Shown here piece by piece: positions 11,697 to 24,956 of a DNA stretch of 64,000 bases (the stretch's first letter is position 1; every line of letters begins with the position of its first letter). The notes beneath the pieces are model-generated. The model was not told the origin of the DNA. It saw only the letters and a list, made by a program, of their open reading frames with translations, and did not search any database. The stretch comes from Channallabes apus (Eukaryota; Chordata; Actinopteri; Siluriformes; Clariidae), in NCBI GenBank assembly GCA_030522415.1, contig CM060109.1, forward strand, positions 6,324,655 to 6,388,654, in the 5' to 3' direction. The translations under genes and the position numbers were made by a program.

Positions 11697-12816
11697 GAGA
11701 AGTAAAGTATACTGTAAATGAAGTCTTCACTCATCCTCCATCCTCTCAGTGTTGTTCAGTCGTGTACAAAATAGAAAGTTGTCTCAGTGTCTGAGAGAGG
11801 TGCATGCTGGGAAAGACGGCTATTCAAAAAAAAAAACAAATAATAATAATAATAATCTGACCTACTCCTCCATTGTTCTCTCTCTGACTCCGCTCCCTCA
11901 CACTCTCTCTCCTCCTCTGATTTATTTTTTATCTTCACGCAGCGACACCGGGCCACAGCATACACAGAGGCAATAACACGACCTTGCCCTGGCCGGGCAC
12001 ACGTCTGCCCCTGGCACGTGGCACGGGGAACCAGATGGGGCTGGTAATGTGCTTGGCGTGAGGGAGGAGGGACTCGCACCCGTCACTCTCCTCCAGGTGA
12101 GACCCCGAGACCTGAAGGCCCACTGAGGCAGGAGGAGGGTCGCCAAGTTCATTACAAACACAGTGAGGGGCGCGTGTGAGGGGCAGGTGGCGGATTGGGC
12201 TGGGGGGGTCGCACACACACACACATACACACCTGCCCTTCGATGTGACCTACACGCAGGGCAACATACGATGTGGACATGAGTAGGTGTGTGGATTCCT
12301 CTTCACCTGGTTTTATGCAAATGTCGCATCTGTGCGTGACTTAAATACTGCTTTTAATTTCATTATTATTCATAATAATTTTATTTATTTTAATATTTAC
12401 ATTCATTTAAGTAATAATTTTTTTCGTATCTGTTCACTTACATTACAAAAATTTCTTTGCATTATTCATATTTGACTGTATTCATATGTTTATATTAAAC
12501 AAGAATTCTATTTAAAATGTAAATATTATATTCATTAAATAATCAAATATATTATAAGGGGGAAATAAAGAATTAAATACTAAGGCTAGAGAAAATAATA
12601 ATGTTTTAAAAGTATTTGTTTTTTTAAATATGCAAAAGAATAAATGCAAGGATGTGTAAGGGTCATGAAGATGAATAAATATATAAAATAAATAAACAAA
12701 TAAATAATTAAAGTAATTAATTAATTAATTAAAAAAAAGACGTGATCTTTATAGACAAAGAAATGTAAAAGAAATGAGGACGTCAGGACGTCCAGGACAG
12801 AGGCTCTATCTCTGGT

Positions 12817-12818
12817 TA

Positions 12819-12887
<69 letters not shown>

Positions 12888-12898
12888 TCCCACACACA
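12817..12898. repeat. AC microsatellite leading into the 16-bp minisatellite
   Basis: About 40 CA units; the neighbouring minisatellite shares the CACACA core and may have grown from it. Confidence 0.95.
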
Positions 12899-12930
12899 CA
12901 GATACCCTTAACAAGCACACAATGGCACAC

Positions 12931-14226
12931 ACTAACAATCACACACTCCAACAATCGCAACTCATACAAGCACACAGTTATTCACACACTCGAACAATCA
13001 CACACTCGAACAATCACACACTCGAACAATCACACAGTCGAACAATCACACAGTCGAACAATCACACAGTCGAACAATCACACATTCGAACAATCACACA
13101 TTCGAACAATCACACACTCATTCAAACACTCAATCACACACTCGAATAATCACACACTCGAACAATCACACAGTCGAACAATCACACACTCAATCACACA
13201 GTCGAACAATCACACAGTCGAACAATCACACATTCGAACACACACTCATTCAAACACTCAATCACACACTCGAACAATCACACACTCGAACAATCACACA
13301 CTCGAACAATCACACACTCGAACAATCACACACTCGAACAATCACACAGTCGAACAATCACACAGTCGAACAATCACACATTCGAACAATCACACACTCA
13401 TTCAAACACTCAATCACACACTCGAATAATCACACACTCGAACAATCACACAGTCGAACAATCACACACTCAATCACACAGTCGAACAATCACACAGTCG
13501 AACAATCACACATTCGAACACACACTCATTCAAACACTCAATCACACACTCGAACAACCACACACTCGAACAATCACACACTCGAACAATCACACACTCG
13601 AACAATCACACAGTCGAACAATCACACATTCGAACAATCACACATTCGAACAATCACACACTCATTCAAACACTCAATCACACACTCGAACAATCACACA
13701 CTCGAACAATCACACACTCGAACAATCACACACTCAATCACACAGTCGAACAATCACACAGTCGAACAATCACACATTCGAACACACACTCATTCAAACA
13801 CTCAATCACACAGTCGAACAATCACACACTCGAACAATCACACAGTCGAACAATCACACACTCGAACAATCACACAGTCGAACAATCACAGTCGAACAAT
13901 CACACATTCGAACAATCACACACTCATTCAAACACTCAATCACACACTCGAATAATCACACACTCGAACAATCACACACTCGAACAATCACACACTCGAA
14001 CAATCACACACTCAATCACACAGTCGAACAATCACACAGTCGAACAATCACACATTCGAACACACACTCATTCAAACACTCAATCACACACTCGAACAAT
14101 CACACAGTCGAACAATCACACAGTCGAACAATCACACAGTCGAACAATCACACACTCGAACAATCACACAGTCGAACAATCACACACTCAATCACACACT
14201 CAAACAATCACACACTCGAACACACA
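12931..14226. repeat. 16-bp minisatellite with higher-order repeats
   Basis: The basic unit is AACAATCACACACTCG, with the 3' variants CTCG, GTCG and TTCG. A longer motif, CACTCATTCAAACACTCAAT, recurs at roughly 13115, 13241, 13397, 13521, 13660, 13785, 13926 and 14063. The intervals alternate, so groups of about 265-280 bp form a higher-order unit repeated about four times. Non-coding. Confidence 0.95.
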
Positions 14227-15164
14227 AAATCAAGTATTTACACACTCAAATACTCAGCAGTCACACACTATCACACCTGATCACCTGTCGCACATTTGAA
14301 CCCTTACATACTCGAACATCCACCTCGAACACACACTTACATTTGAACAGTCACACACTTTGATGCTCGAACAAACACACTTCAAAACTCACACATTCTC
14401 ACACATTCTCACACTCAAAGGCTTGAGCTCTTGTACTCTCGCCCATTTCCACACCCCCACACCCAAACCCTCGACCATGTAAACACCCCCACACTCGAAC
14501 CCTCACCCCCGAGAAAAGTGCGCAGTGGGAATCGAACATGATTCACTTTGAAACTGTGTCTTACGCTAGCCAGAAGCTCCTCGAGCTAACGGTGATGAGC
14601 GATGCATAACTAAAACACAGACCTGTACAGTCAGTGTTATAGATAACATGCAGTATAAATTATTTAGAAGTAAAAAGTGCTTGTGTTAGCTGCTGCGGTC
14701 GTGAGCAGCCATGTTGGTTGAACCGCACTGAGCGCTCTGAGTGCCCGAGTTAAGATGGTGGTTTTCTTGCAGTGAATTAATAAAAAAAAAATCTGGATAT
14801 AAAATTAAAAACACAGATTCTAAATCGATCCCTAATTGAGTCGACGACGACGAGGAAAAACTCCCTGACGGTCATGAGGAAGAAACTTCACGTCTTTGAT
14901 CTGAAACCGAACTTCTGAACTGTACCGCAGACTTGAGTGTGAACTGGTCTTTGCAACAGAATGTGAGACCATGTCTCCTCCGATCTCTCCCTCTCCGTCC
15001 TCCACTCTCACTCACGAACACACACACACACACACACTCTGTGAGATGTTGTCACTCGCTTTCCCCGACTCAGCGCCGCTAATTGGACCTCACATCCGCC
15101 AAATTTACCGCTCAATTTGTCAGAGCCGACGTTTTTTTTTTTTTCTTTTCTGGGAAGAGGGGAG

Positions 15165-15165
<1 letters not shown>

Positions 15166-15214
<49 letters not shown>
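15166..15214. repeat. TG microsatellite
   Basis: About 24 GT units, next to a poly-T/purine-rich stretch (15130-15165). Confidence 0.95.
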
Positions 15215-15217
<3 letters not shown>

Positions 15218-16174
15218 AGTGTCACATAAGCCACTTGGCGGCGAGGCTGCCACTAAATGAAAGCGTCCATTAAAAACGCTTTATTATGGAAATAATTAAG
15301 TGTAATCTTAAAAGGATAATTCTAACGACCGCGATCATAAGCTCAGTCGTCGTAACGCGGGATTAAAAATGGAATAGAGCTGCATAAATGGATAAATGCG
15401 ATGGAGGGAAATGAAAGGAGGGGCGCCGTGTGACGTCTAGGATAAGATCACGTTTGTGGAGATCACATGACACAATTCTTTTTGATTTCGTCCAGTAATG
15501 TGTTATGTCAGCGGTTTAGGTTAAATGATAACAAAGAAAAACCACTGAACATCTTACCCTAGCCTAGCATATACTGTATGCTGTTCTAAACACATTTATG
15601 CTAGGCTATGATGTTCTTTCAGTTGGAAGGACACTATAATGCATGTTTGACAATATTGTTAAGTTATAACGGATTTATCCGGACGTAACCTCTTCATAAG
15701 CATAAACTATATAAAAAAGAAAAACCTCTGTGACGTTTTGAAGCTCAACTGTGACCATTTGACTCCACATAAACCCAGATTAAACCATAAATGGGAAAAT
15801 GGGAGGAACGAGCAGCGCTTGGCTGGTTGGAACACGCCCTCTTACCTCAGTTGCCACAAGCTGGCTAGCTTAGATTTAACATAAATAAAATGCTAACGTG
15901 GCTAAGATGAATTTTTAATGCTAACATTACTTCGCTAATGTCATCCGTAATGTTACTATGCTTAGTATACTATACATACCTTACTATACGTCATTCGTAC
16001 CTTAGACTGCGTCCCATGCCAACTCCTACATTTCAACAATTTCTAGCTGGTTAGCTAAAGTAATGCATAGCAGACAGCTAGCAGTTTGAAGCTATCACTC
16101 AAATCAGCCACGCCCCCTAATTATGCATATGTTTTATGGCTAAATATCATTTTAACTGATGACTTAAGATAAAA

Positions 16175-16262
16175 TAAAAGATAAGATAAGATGAGATAAG
16201 ATAAGATAAGATAAGATAAGATAAGATAAACCTTTATTAATCCCACAAGTGAGGAATTTGTT
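16175..16262 (-). mobile_element. LINE 3' tail (minus strand) with TATCT pentamer repeats
   Basis: The minus strand reads ...TTGTGGGATTAATAAAGGTT followed by about nine TATCT units. This is the same TGGGATTAATAAAG ending seen in the LINE at 4170-4650, in the opposite orientation. No coding sequence was retained that I could recognise. Confidence 0.65.
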
Positions 16263-16445
16263 TCGTCACAAATTCACCTCCTGTGCAGTTGTCATCAATG
16301 AGAAATCTAGCAATGGGGACCAAAACATTGGAAACAGTAGTTGGTTTAGTAGTCCAAACCCTAGTGGTCATTCAAGAAAGTGCACGTTATGGCACTTCCA
16401 TTTTTTGCCTCATTGTTTGTGGACATATGGACATACAGTACAGTA

Positions 16446-16650
16446 TATAATACTGTAGTAGCTCAGTGGTTAAGGTGTTGGACTACAGTTCGGAAAATCC
16501 CAGGTTCAAACCCCACAACCACCAAGTTGCCACTGTTGGGCCCTTGAGCAAGGCCCTTAACCCTCAACTGCTCAGATGTGTAATGAGATAAAAAAAGTAA
16601 GTCGCTCTGGATAAGAGCGTCTGCCAAATGTAAATGTAAAATGTAAATAT
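16446..16650 (+). mobile_element. tRNA-derived SINE
   Basis: It has a clear tRNA-like head, GTAGCTCAGTGGTTAAGG, and the B-box-like GGTTCAAACCC. The core is TGGGCCCTTGAGCAAGGCCC, and the tail AAGTCGCTCTGGATAAGAGC is followed by TGCCAAATG and AAATGTAAATG. Nearly identical to 32157-32350, so the family was active fairly recently. Confidence 0.9.
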
Positions 16651-17104
16651 AATAAAACATATATAAGTTACGTTAAAGTTTTCTATATTGGTTTTGAAAG
16701 ACGACTTGGGCGTCAGTGTTTTGTAAGAACTTTCACTCTCCAGAAAAGACATTTTTCTTTTCTTTTTCTGGTGAAAACATGGAAAATGGTTTTTAATTTT
16801 AATATGATGTACTATGTAAGGAACTTTTGTAAAAAAAAAAAAAAAAAAAAAGAAGCTAATTAAAAATAAAAGATCTTAAAGTGTTGTAATAAAAAAACAT
16901 GCTTTTTAAACACTAGTTCGATGCAACTTCAAATGGATAAAAAGTCGAAAGTGACATTGTTGAATTAGATTTTTTTTAAATGATTAAATCTTAGTGCCAT
17001 AAAAAAGTTGTTGAGCTCATAGGGAAAATGTAAAAGCGTGCCCCCGAAGTGTTTAATTCCTTTACTTAACAATACTTTATTTGGTATTTTAAAAGGTCCG
17101 TCCC

Positions 17105-17335
17105 TCAGGCGATGTATACGCTCCAACCTGGGGTTATGTTCGTTGTTTCTGGTATTATCAATCACACACGCTACAGGGCGATTATCGCCAATCACTATAG
17201 ATTAAAAAATCTGTACATGTTTGAACTGTGGGAGGAAACCAGCGCACCCGGAGGAAACCCAGCAAGCACGGGGAGAACCTGCAAACTCCACACACAGGCC
17301 CCGAGTGCTAATCGCTACACCGCCGTGCCATTACT
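17105..17335 (+). mobile_element. Dispersed fish repeat (GAGGAAACC family)
   Basis: Contains GAACTGTGGGAGGAAACC, AACCCAGCAAGCACGGGGAG, AACCTGCAAACTCCACAC and a final GTGCTAATCGCTACACC. This layout recurs at 25540, 26625, 27205, 29605 and, inverted, at 29990 and 56885. It is a well-known kind of fish interspersed repeat; I do not assign its class. Confidence 0.7.
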
Positions 17336-17577
17336 TAACAATTATTATTATTAATGTGTGCTACTTTCTCATATGTGTCAGTGCACCGGGATTTCATTTA
17401 GCGGCGATTCGCACAATTTATCAGCAACAACACAAACTCGCAACACATCAAGTCAAACATTTAGCTTTTTTTTTCCTGTAAAAACAAAACTGTCCATAAT
17501 GAGAGTGAAGTTCATTTTCAATGAGCATCACATTCTCATCATCCTGGTAGCTCATTGAGAACACACACACGCACTCT

Positions 17578-17578
17578 T

Positions 17579-17646
<68 letters not shown>
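17578..17646. repeat. AC microsatellite
   Basis: About 33 CA units. Confidence 0.95.
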
Positions 17647-17649
<3 letters not shown>

Positions 17650-18291
17650 TTCAGGTCAGTGTGACTTCTTGCGGTTTTATGACATTAAACCAAGGGATGA
17701 GTTTCTGCTCAGGATTGAAACAGCAATAAAAGATTTTAATTAAGATTTGTGAGTGTGTGTGTGTGTCTGCTATTCACAACCCTGCTGTCTTTGTTAAGGA
17801 GGCTATTAGCAAGTTTAATGAATATTAACCAAAGTTAGAATTTGCTGTATGAATATCAATGCCACTAACGTCCACATGTACCCACTGCGAGAGGTCTTCA
17901 GGCTGTCTATTAGAAGGTGTTTTTGTACTAATGTTGTGATAGATGTTTATTACTTCTGCATTATTGAGTTAGATTTCCAAATGTTACGTTTTTACACAGA
18001 GTGGAAATGGAATGAAACACACACGGCAGGAAACCGTCACGTACAAGAGTATCAGAGCATTTCAACAAATACTGCACATCCGGGATTGTCTATATAAGAT
18101 GAAAAAAAAAAGTGAACTTTATTCCACTGAGAATTTAAAAAAAAAAAAAAACAGTACAAAACATCTGGAAATGATACGATATCGACATAGTGACACCCAT
18201 CATCCAGCCAATCAGATGCGAGTGTTTGATGTATCGTGAATTTAGCGTAATCTCTGACTTTTATTATTCTCTTCAGGTTCCAGAAACTTCT

Positions 18292-18391
18292 GTGTGTGTG
18301 TGTGTGTGTGTGTGCGTTGATAGTGAGTGAGGCCTGCCTCTCCTTAAGCCACAATAAATAGAAGGTAATGCCTCTTTTCTCTTGTGTTTGC

Positions 18392-18453
<62 letters not shown>
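18292..18453. repeat. Two TG microsatellites
   Basis: (GT)n at about 18292-18314 and again at 18393-18453. Confidence 0.9.
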
Positions 18454-18454
<1 letters not shown>

Positions 18455-18719
18455 GTGTTTGGTTCACCGAGGTCAGGTACGTGGTTCTCCTCTGTGAAAA
18501 ATCTCGTTTTGCTCTCCCTGTGTGAACCCCGGCGGTGCCAGTGATAAGGGCAACACACCAGAGATTGTGGGAGATTTCACTGCAGGGGAATTTAGACCGT
18601 CACTGAATTCTAACGCTGCTTTATCAACCTGTCTCCCTCACTGAAGATGTGGAGCTGCCTTCTTCCATGTGGCCGCTTAGAGCAGAACTCACAGAAATTC
18701 ACTGCAGGCAACCCATCTA

Positions 18720-18875
18720 CAGTGCTGTGCAAAAGACTTGACATTTCTTCATATTTTGCTTCCAAAGCTTCAGACTTTCTTGTATGTTTAATGTAGTCTT
18801 GAGGAACTTGTCTTGAATGTCCCCAGGCTTCCTGAAACATTGCTTTTGTCTATCAATATGTTCAGTCCAGTTGTA
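18720..18875 (+). mobile_element. Truncated MITE, same family as 28393-28893
   Basis: It begins, after a TA, with CAGTGCTGTGCAAAAGACTT. It matches the left third of the element at 28393, including TCCAAAGCTTCAGACTTTCT and TTAATGTAGTCTTGAGGAAC. The right terminal repeat is missing. Confidence 0.75.
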
Positions 18876-18904
18876 ACGCTCAGATTTAATGCTTGAGCTA
18901 ATTA

Positions 18905-19500
18905 CACTAATTCGGGGTCTTAAATCTAAATAAGGGCCGATAACACTTACTTCCGGTATTGCGCAACCTTCGCGGAGCAAGGAAAGACGCAACGACGACA
19001 ACAACAACAACTAAGCCAAACCACAGTGTATTATATACAAATGAAAATATATACAAACCAACAAATAAAGTGCAACTACAGAAGAACATAAACAAAATAA
19101 ATACAACTATTAGCAATATCAGTAGTGTATGCGTGTGTGTGTCTGCGTATGTACTATATGATTGTCCAAGTTCGTGTTATTGTAGGCGTGAGATGGTGTA
19201 CGGGAGAGATGGCTCGATCTCACCAGGAAAAGATGGTAAATCCGGGAGACCGAGAAAACGGAATGAGAAGGGTACTGAATGAAAATCCGGAACAGTAATC
19301 CACAGAATATCCAGACAGGCTCTCTCTCTCTCTCATCAAACATGCAGCACGCTGTCTCATCTCTCCGTGTCGGCCTCTTCGCTGGTTCCGGCTTCATGCC
19401 GGGACACGTGACCCAATAGGTCATCGGGGTATCCCCCCGCGGCACACCTGCGCATGCGCGCGAGAGCTTAACCCCGGAACCAAACCACTGTCGTCATGGA
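18905..19500. other. GC-rich unassigned segment
   Basis: Composition changes from AT-rich intron to GC-rich, with CACACCTGCGCATGCGCGCG near 19445 and several CG dinucleotides. It begins where the truncated MITE loses similarity, so it may be another insertion (for example a solo LTR). No terminal repeats or coding similarity were recognised. Confidence 0.35.
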
Positions 19501-19599
19501 GACAAAATAAAAACGTATATGGTAGATAATAAGGCCTGGTGGTTTTATTTCCTTTCTTACCACTTTATTTTGGCGTTTATCACCTAACCCCATATGTGG

Positions 19600-19735
19600 C
19601 TGTGACCTTTAACCAAGCCCTTAACCCTGTCTGCTCCAGGGGGCGCTGTATGATCCTGCACTCAGACCGCAACTTCCTAACTGGGATATGTGGGGTAAAA
19701 GAAGTATTTCTTCAAATAATTGAAGCTTAATGCTC
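19600..19735 (+). mobile_element. SINE, 5'-truncated
   Basis: Retains only the right half of the family at 4668: AAGCCCTTAACCCTGTCTGC, CAGACCGCAACTTCCTAACT and GGGATATG, then an A/T-rich tail. Confidence 0.7.
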
Positions 19736-20164
19736 TATGACTTAATATGCTGAGAACGAGTGTAAACTTTAAGTCCCATGTCAGGGCAAGAGGGGGAATT
19801 GGCCTACGAATTAAAAAACTTTAAACAAGAGAGTGACGCCTAGTTTTGTCCGAATAAAATTACAGATTACACGTTTTACAAATTTACAGATTACAAATGT
19901 ATCTTAAGTTTGTAATACATGATTATAACAAATGTAATATAAAATCATTAAGCTTATTTCTACACAAATTGTAATAATTTCAGATAAATTTGACTAGATT
20001 AAATATAGATATTTTCAATTGCTAAGATATAAATGTTTGGATGTACGTAGCAACTGTAAATTAGTTGGAATGAAACGAATCCCATCCAAAAAAAAGAGTT
20101 TTTGCAAGATTTCTGGATTTCAGAAGCTAATATTAATAACACAAATAATAATAAATGTGTTGGA

Positions 20165-20680
20165 GCTTTTAACCACTCCTGCCAGAGATCCCATTGAGGA
20201 GTGCATTACAGTTGTCCAGCCTGGAGGAGACAAAGGCGTGGGCCAGCCTTTCAGCATCACAGGGGAGAGTAAGGGGCGGAGATTGGCTATGTTCCCAAGA
20301 TTTAAAATTTAATTTTACAAAGATAGTGGACATGTGTTTCAAATGACAGATGGGGGTCAAATTTGACCCCCAGGTTATTAACAGAGTTGGAGAGAGTAAT
20401 GGAGTGGACAGAAAACGAAATACAGGTAATGGGGGAAGGAACGGAGCGGGTCTTTAGTTTTGCTATTGTTTAATTGCATAAAGTTATCTTCAATTGTGAG
20501 GCAGCAAGTGATACAGTAGTTGACAGAAGTGTCAAGGAGGTCAGGAGAGCATGTACTGTAGATGTTGAAAAGGGTTGGCCCAAGAACCGACCCCTGTGGC
20601 ACCCCACAAATGGGTTCAGTGTGGCCGTGATTTGGCATCCCCACGAGCCACATATGTACATTGTACATGCTCTCAGGTTA
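20165..20680 (-). mobile_element. L2-like LINE reverse transcriptase remnant
   Basis: On the minus strand CGVPQGSVLGPTLFNIY (about 20600-20550) is the reverse transcriptase motif of non-LTR elements. Further along are NNLGVKFDPHLSFETHV and then AERLAHAFVSSRLDNCNALL (about 20260-20180), the usual order in L2/CR1-clade ORF2. The YxDD motif and many residues are lost, with frameshifts and stops; it is a fossil. Confidence 0.8.
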
Positions 20681-22682
20681 ATGAGAATGATCTTTCTTTA
20701 GAAAATAAAATAAAACCCATCAATTGACTTGTCATGACATGACCCAATTCGTACATGCATCCCTAAATCAGTCCATGCTAACAAATACAATGGATTTTGT
20801 GTTTGCAAAAAAAAAGAAAGAAAAAAAGAAGAAGAAGCCAAATGAGGATGCAAATAAGGAAATGAAACACTATGTGTCTTTAGAAGCCATAATTGAGAAA
20901 CGGGACAATGTATAAGGTCACAGGCAGCACAAATGAGAGGACGTGTGCACTATTTTATGTACGTCAAGGCATGTATCCTGAAGAGCAAGAGTAAGTAGAT
21001 GTCGTATGAGACCACCTTATTATTATAATTTTTGGATGATACAGACTTTCATAATTCTCTTAAAAAATAAAGAAGTGGACATTAGTTACATAAGTCTTGG
21101 ATAATTAGCGCAAAAATATGACTATTTTAATAAAATATTCCTTAAATCGCAAATTTCTGTAATTTTCCAAATTCTCATTTGAGCAAGTAAACACTTTCGA
21201 CTTATACAAGCACTGAAAGATACAATCTGACTCTATACTTATTTGAGCCTATTCAAGTGCATACTTGTCTCTGCTCAAATGACAAAAGTGGCTTAAAGAA
21301 GTAGAGCATAAAAGAATGAGGCCTGTTCTCTTCCTAAAATGAGATGCATACAAAAGGCGGAAATAACTCGCCTCGTTTCGCTTGACGAAGTCATAGCGTG
21401 TAGAATCTTTATTCTGGATTCATTTAAAATAAAATAATAAAAAAAAAAAAAACACACACCTAATCACTCTCTTCCTTTTCCGAGTATAAAATGATTTATA
21501 TACATTTATTTTACTTAACTATCATAAGTACATGTCACGGGTAAAGAGTTTGTAGAAAAAGTTAAAACGATTAAATCTAATAATAATCTGCTGATCTTTA
21601 ATGTAATCAATGATATTATTATTATGATTAGAGGTTGAAGTCCACGTACATGTCTGTCTGTCTGTCTGTACAGCAGAACTCTGTCTAACTTATTAATACA
21701 AATAAATCACATTCTGTAAGGTTGAGTACCTGACGCCTTGTTTGCACTAAGTACATATCTATTGGTGTTTGTTTACATTGAGACAGAAGCGCATTAGTAG
21801 ATTATTATAAAGTAGGTTATTAAATCCACCACATAACTGTTCATAACATCACTTTTACTCAACATTCTGATTTAATTTATGGTGCAGGTTAAACGTCAGG
21901 TCGATATCCAAGTACTGCAAAAGTCTCATTAAATTTAAACTGTTTAAACTGAACTCCAGGAACATCTTCACAGGAGTGCGAGGAAGATTGATGTGCAGAT
22001 CCTGATTCCTGATCACGGAAACCCTCTAGTGGAATAGTAAAGCCTCAACAATAATCAGTAAACCTGTAAATGTGCAGTAAACCTCATCTCTCACCCAGGA
22101 CACGTAATATTGAACCCCCTTCTCTCCAAACTTTAAAATGAGTCCAGAACTGAGCAGTTTCTGAAACAACCATTCATGCCAGATTTAGAAGTGTGGTTCA
22201 GGCACTCGTATATACAGTAGTCACACTGTTTATTTACTTTCTCTTCCCCAGGCTTGAAGTTGGCACCACAAACTGCGCTGAGATCCGTTTTGTTTTTTCA
22301 AACCAGGTCGTCCCTGAGGGTTCCTGAACCAACGTTTTGGCCGATCTCTCTGACGAGCCCAGCTTTTCCTGCAGGTGCTGAGGGAATCTGTAGACCGAGT
22401 AAACCTGAGAGAGTCTCCTTGATCTCTCTCATCTCCTCTCTACAGACAGCAGATGGCTGCCTGCCATCAATATGGCCACCTTCAGCTAATGAAAAGCTTC
22501 AATAATGGAGCTGACACACTGAGGTTTATGGGTAATGGCCGTGGTGTCCGATATGGATGACGTGGCTGCGATTAACGTTCCTACTACCATCCTATCCATC
22601 CTGCTGCCATGCTGATCACGCCTTCGCTATAACAGGTTTATATTAATTAACCACTTACTTACGAAGCTCTGACAGTTTGATG

Positions 22683-22683
22683 A

Positions 22684-22727
<44 letters not shown>
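22683..22727. repeat. TG/AG microsatellite
   Basis: (TG)n directly followed by (AG)n. Confidence 0.9.
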
Positions 22728-22852
22728 GAGCAGTGTAAGCAGCAGATGGGCTTTAAAATCAGGGCGAATGAGTGGGTCAGACTTTGATGATGATAATAAC
22801 AACAACAACAACAATACTGTAAACTCTTTAGAAGACGTTTTCAATCCTCAGC

Positions 22853-24250
22853 TTGTGTCTGTGTGTATCAGTGTGTCCCAGTGTGTATGAGTGTGCATCA
22901 GAGTGCATCAGTGTGCATCAGTGTGTATCAGCATGTCCGTGTGTGTCAGTGTACATCAGTGACTATCAATGTCTACCTGTTTGTATTAGTGTGTGTCAGT
23001 GTGCATGAGTGTGTATCATCGTCTGTCAGTGTGTGTCAGTGTGTATCAGTGTGTATCCCTGTATCTCGGTCTGTGTCAGTGTATATCAGTGAATCATTTA
23101 CAGTGTGTACTACTGCTTAATAATGTACTGTATATCAGTGTGTATGAGTGTGTATTTAGAATGTGTGTGTGAATATCAGTGTGTGTCGATGTGAATCCAT
23201 GTGTAATAGTGTTTATTCATGTGTATACGTTGGTATCAGTGTGAACTACTGTGTATCGGTGTGTATCAGTGTATTTTAGTGCGTTTTAATTTGTATCTGT
23301 GTATAATATTGTATATCGTTGTGTATCAGTTTATTGTAGATTGTATCGGTGTGTATGAGTGTGCATGAGTGTGTAACGTGTACAGTATACGAGTGTGTAT
23401 CCGTGTGTATTGGTGTATACGAGTGTGTATTATGTATATGAGTGTGTATCGTGTACATCAATGTGTATAATTGTGTAAGAGTGTGTTTCAGTGTATACAG
23501 TATCAAAGTGCCGGCTATCACACTGAGTGTGTGTGTGTGTGTATGAGTGTGTGTGTGCATCAGTGTGTGTGAGTATGTATCCGTGTGTATGTGAGTGTGT
23601 ATCAGTGTGTATGCATGTGTGTATATGAGTGAGTGTGTGTGTGTGTGCGTGTGTGTGTAAGAGTGAGTATGAGTGTGTGTGTATCAGTGTGTGTGTGTAA
23701 GAGTGAGTATCAGTGTGTGTGTGTGTAAGAGTGAGTGAGTGTGTGTGTGTGTGTGTGTAAAAGTGTGTGTGTGTCTGTGTGTGTGAGAGAGAAAGAGAGA
23801 GTGTGTGTGTGTGAGAGAAAGAGAGAGAGTGTGTGTGTGAGAGAAAGAGAGAGTGTCTGTGTGAGAGAGAAAGAGAGAGTGTGTGTGTGTGAGAGAAAGA
23901 GAGAGTGTGTGTGTGTGAGAGAAAGAGAGAGTGTGTGTGTGAGAGAGAAAGAGAGAGTGTGTGTGTGAGAGAGAAAGAGAGAGTGTGTGTGTGAGAGAGA
24001 AAGAGAGAGTGTGTGTGTGTGAGTGAGTAGGAGTGTATATGTGTGTATCGGTGTGTGTGAGTGTGTATGAGTGTGTGTGTGTGTGTGTGTGTACAGTATA
24101 TGTGTGTGTATTGGTATGTGTGATTATGTATATGAATGTGCAGCAGTGTGTATGAGTGAGTGTGTGTAATGTGTGTGTGTGTATATATATATATGTGTGT
24201 ATGTATAACATATATAGTGTGTGTATATACAGTATATGTGTGTATGTGTA

Positions 24251-24327
<77 letters not shown>
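22853..24327. repeat. TG-rich degenerate minisatellite block, about 1.5 kb
   Basis: Mostly GTGTGTATCAGTGTGTATGA-like units of 8-12 bp with drift. Inside it, 23770-24025 is a cleaner compound array whose unit of about 22-28 bp combines GTGTGTGTG with AGAGAGAAAGAGAGA. It ends in ATAT/GTGT tracts (24183-24327). Open frames here are by-products of the repeat. Confidence 0.9.
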
Positions 24328-24328
<1 letters not shown>

Positions 24329-24917
24329 TCCAGCGCTGTAGTTATAATGATCTAGAGCAGTGAGTGGTTCCCCTGAGCCCCGCGCCTCATGTCCGTGTGC
24401 TGTGTGATGAATAACAGGAGATAAGTCGTCCCGCGGGTCCTCGTCTCCTCCTCCTCCTCAACACCAGTGTAATGTGATTAAAAGCGCCGGCTATCACACC
24501 GAGTCTATTCACTGTGAAAGGCTGCTCATTCACGGCTATAAAGCGGACGCTGTGTCATGTAGAGCGCCGATCAATAGGTCAGACAGATCAGAGCATCCAT
24601 TAGATCAGTGCGTCCCGCCGGGAGACGGATCCCCGACCGACTACCGCTTCATTTTACAGTCCAGGGCCGAGTCAGGGCACCAAAGCTGAGCGCTGTGGAG
24701 AGCTGTGACGGTTCTGTCGGTGTATACTCACAGCGGGCCAGAGGTATGTCTACAGAGCTACAGATGATATTACACCAACACGGAAATAAATAAATAAACT
24801 AATTGTATAATTGTAGTAGGTCTTATTGGAGAGATGGAAAGTTCCAACAGGCAAACAGAACTTTAATACAAATACAAGCTAAAACTGAAACACTGAACTT
24901 TTAACATGAGTAATAAT

Positions 24918-24956
24918 AACGATAATAATAATAATAATAATAATGAGTCTACTTAT
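24918..24956. repeat. AAT microsatellite
   Basis: (AAT)n with a few ACG interruptions. Confidence 0.85.

Noticed and set aside
11756..12230. GC-rich stretch with several overlapping frames on the minus strand that could be an exon
   Set aside because: The frames contradict one another, no family is recognised, and no kinase or ErbB C-tail motif is found. Left unassigned.
12922..13149. Repeat-containing frame with NHT/SHTRTIT-like units
   Set aside because: It is a by-product of the 16-bp minisatellite; it stops within the array and has no non-repeat part.
13000..14226. Regularly spaced repeats considered as a CRISPR-like array
   Set aside because: Units are contiguous with no unique spacers, and the sequence is vertebrate; it is a minisatellite.
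16446..16470. tRNA-like promoter boxes suggesting a tRNA gene
   Set aside because: The segment cannot form a full cloverleaf with acceptor stem, and it is followed by a SINE body and tail that recur elsewhere in the window.
17448..17642. Cys/Val-rich minus-strand frame resembling a signal peptide or toxin
   Set aside because: It is translated from (AC)n; similar frames appear at every TG tract in the window.
23684..24211. Minus-strand frame of 175 codons made of His, Thr, Ser and Leu
   Set aside because: It is a translation of the TG/GA compound microsatellite.
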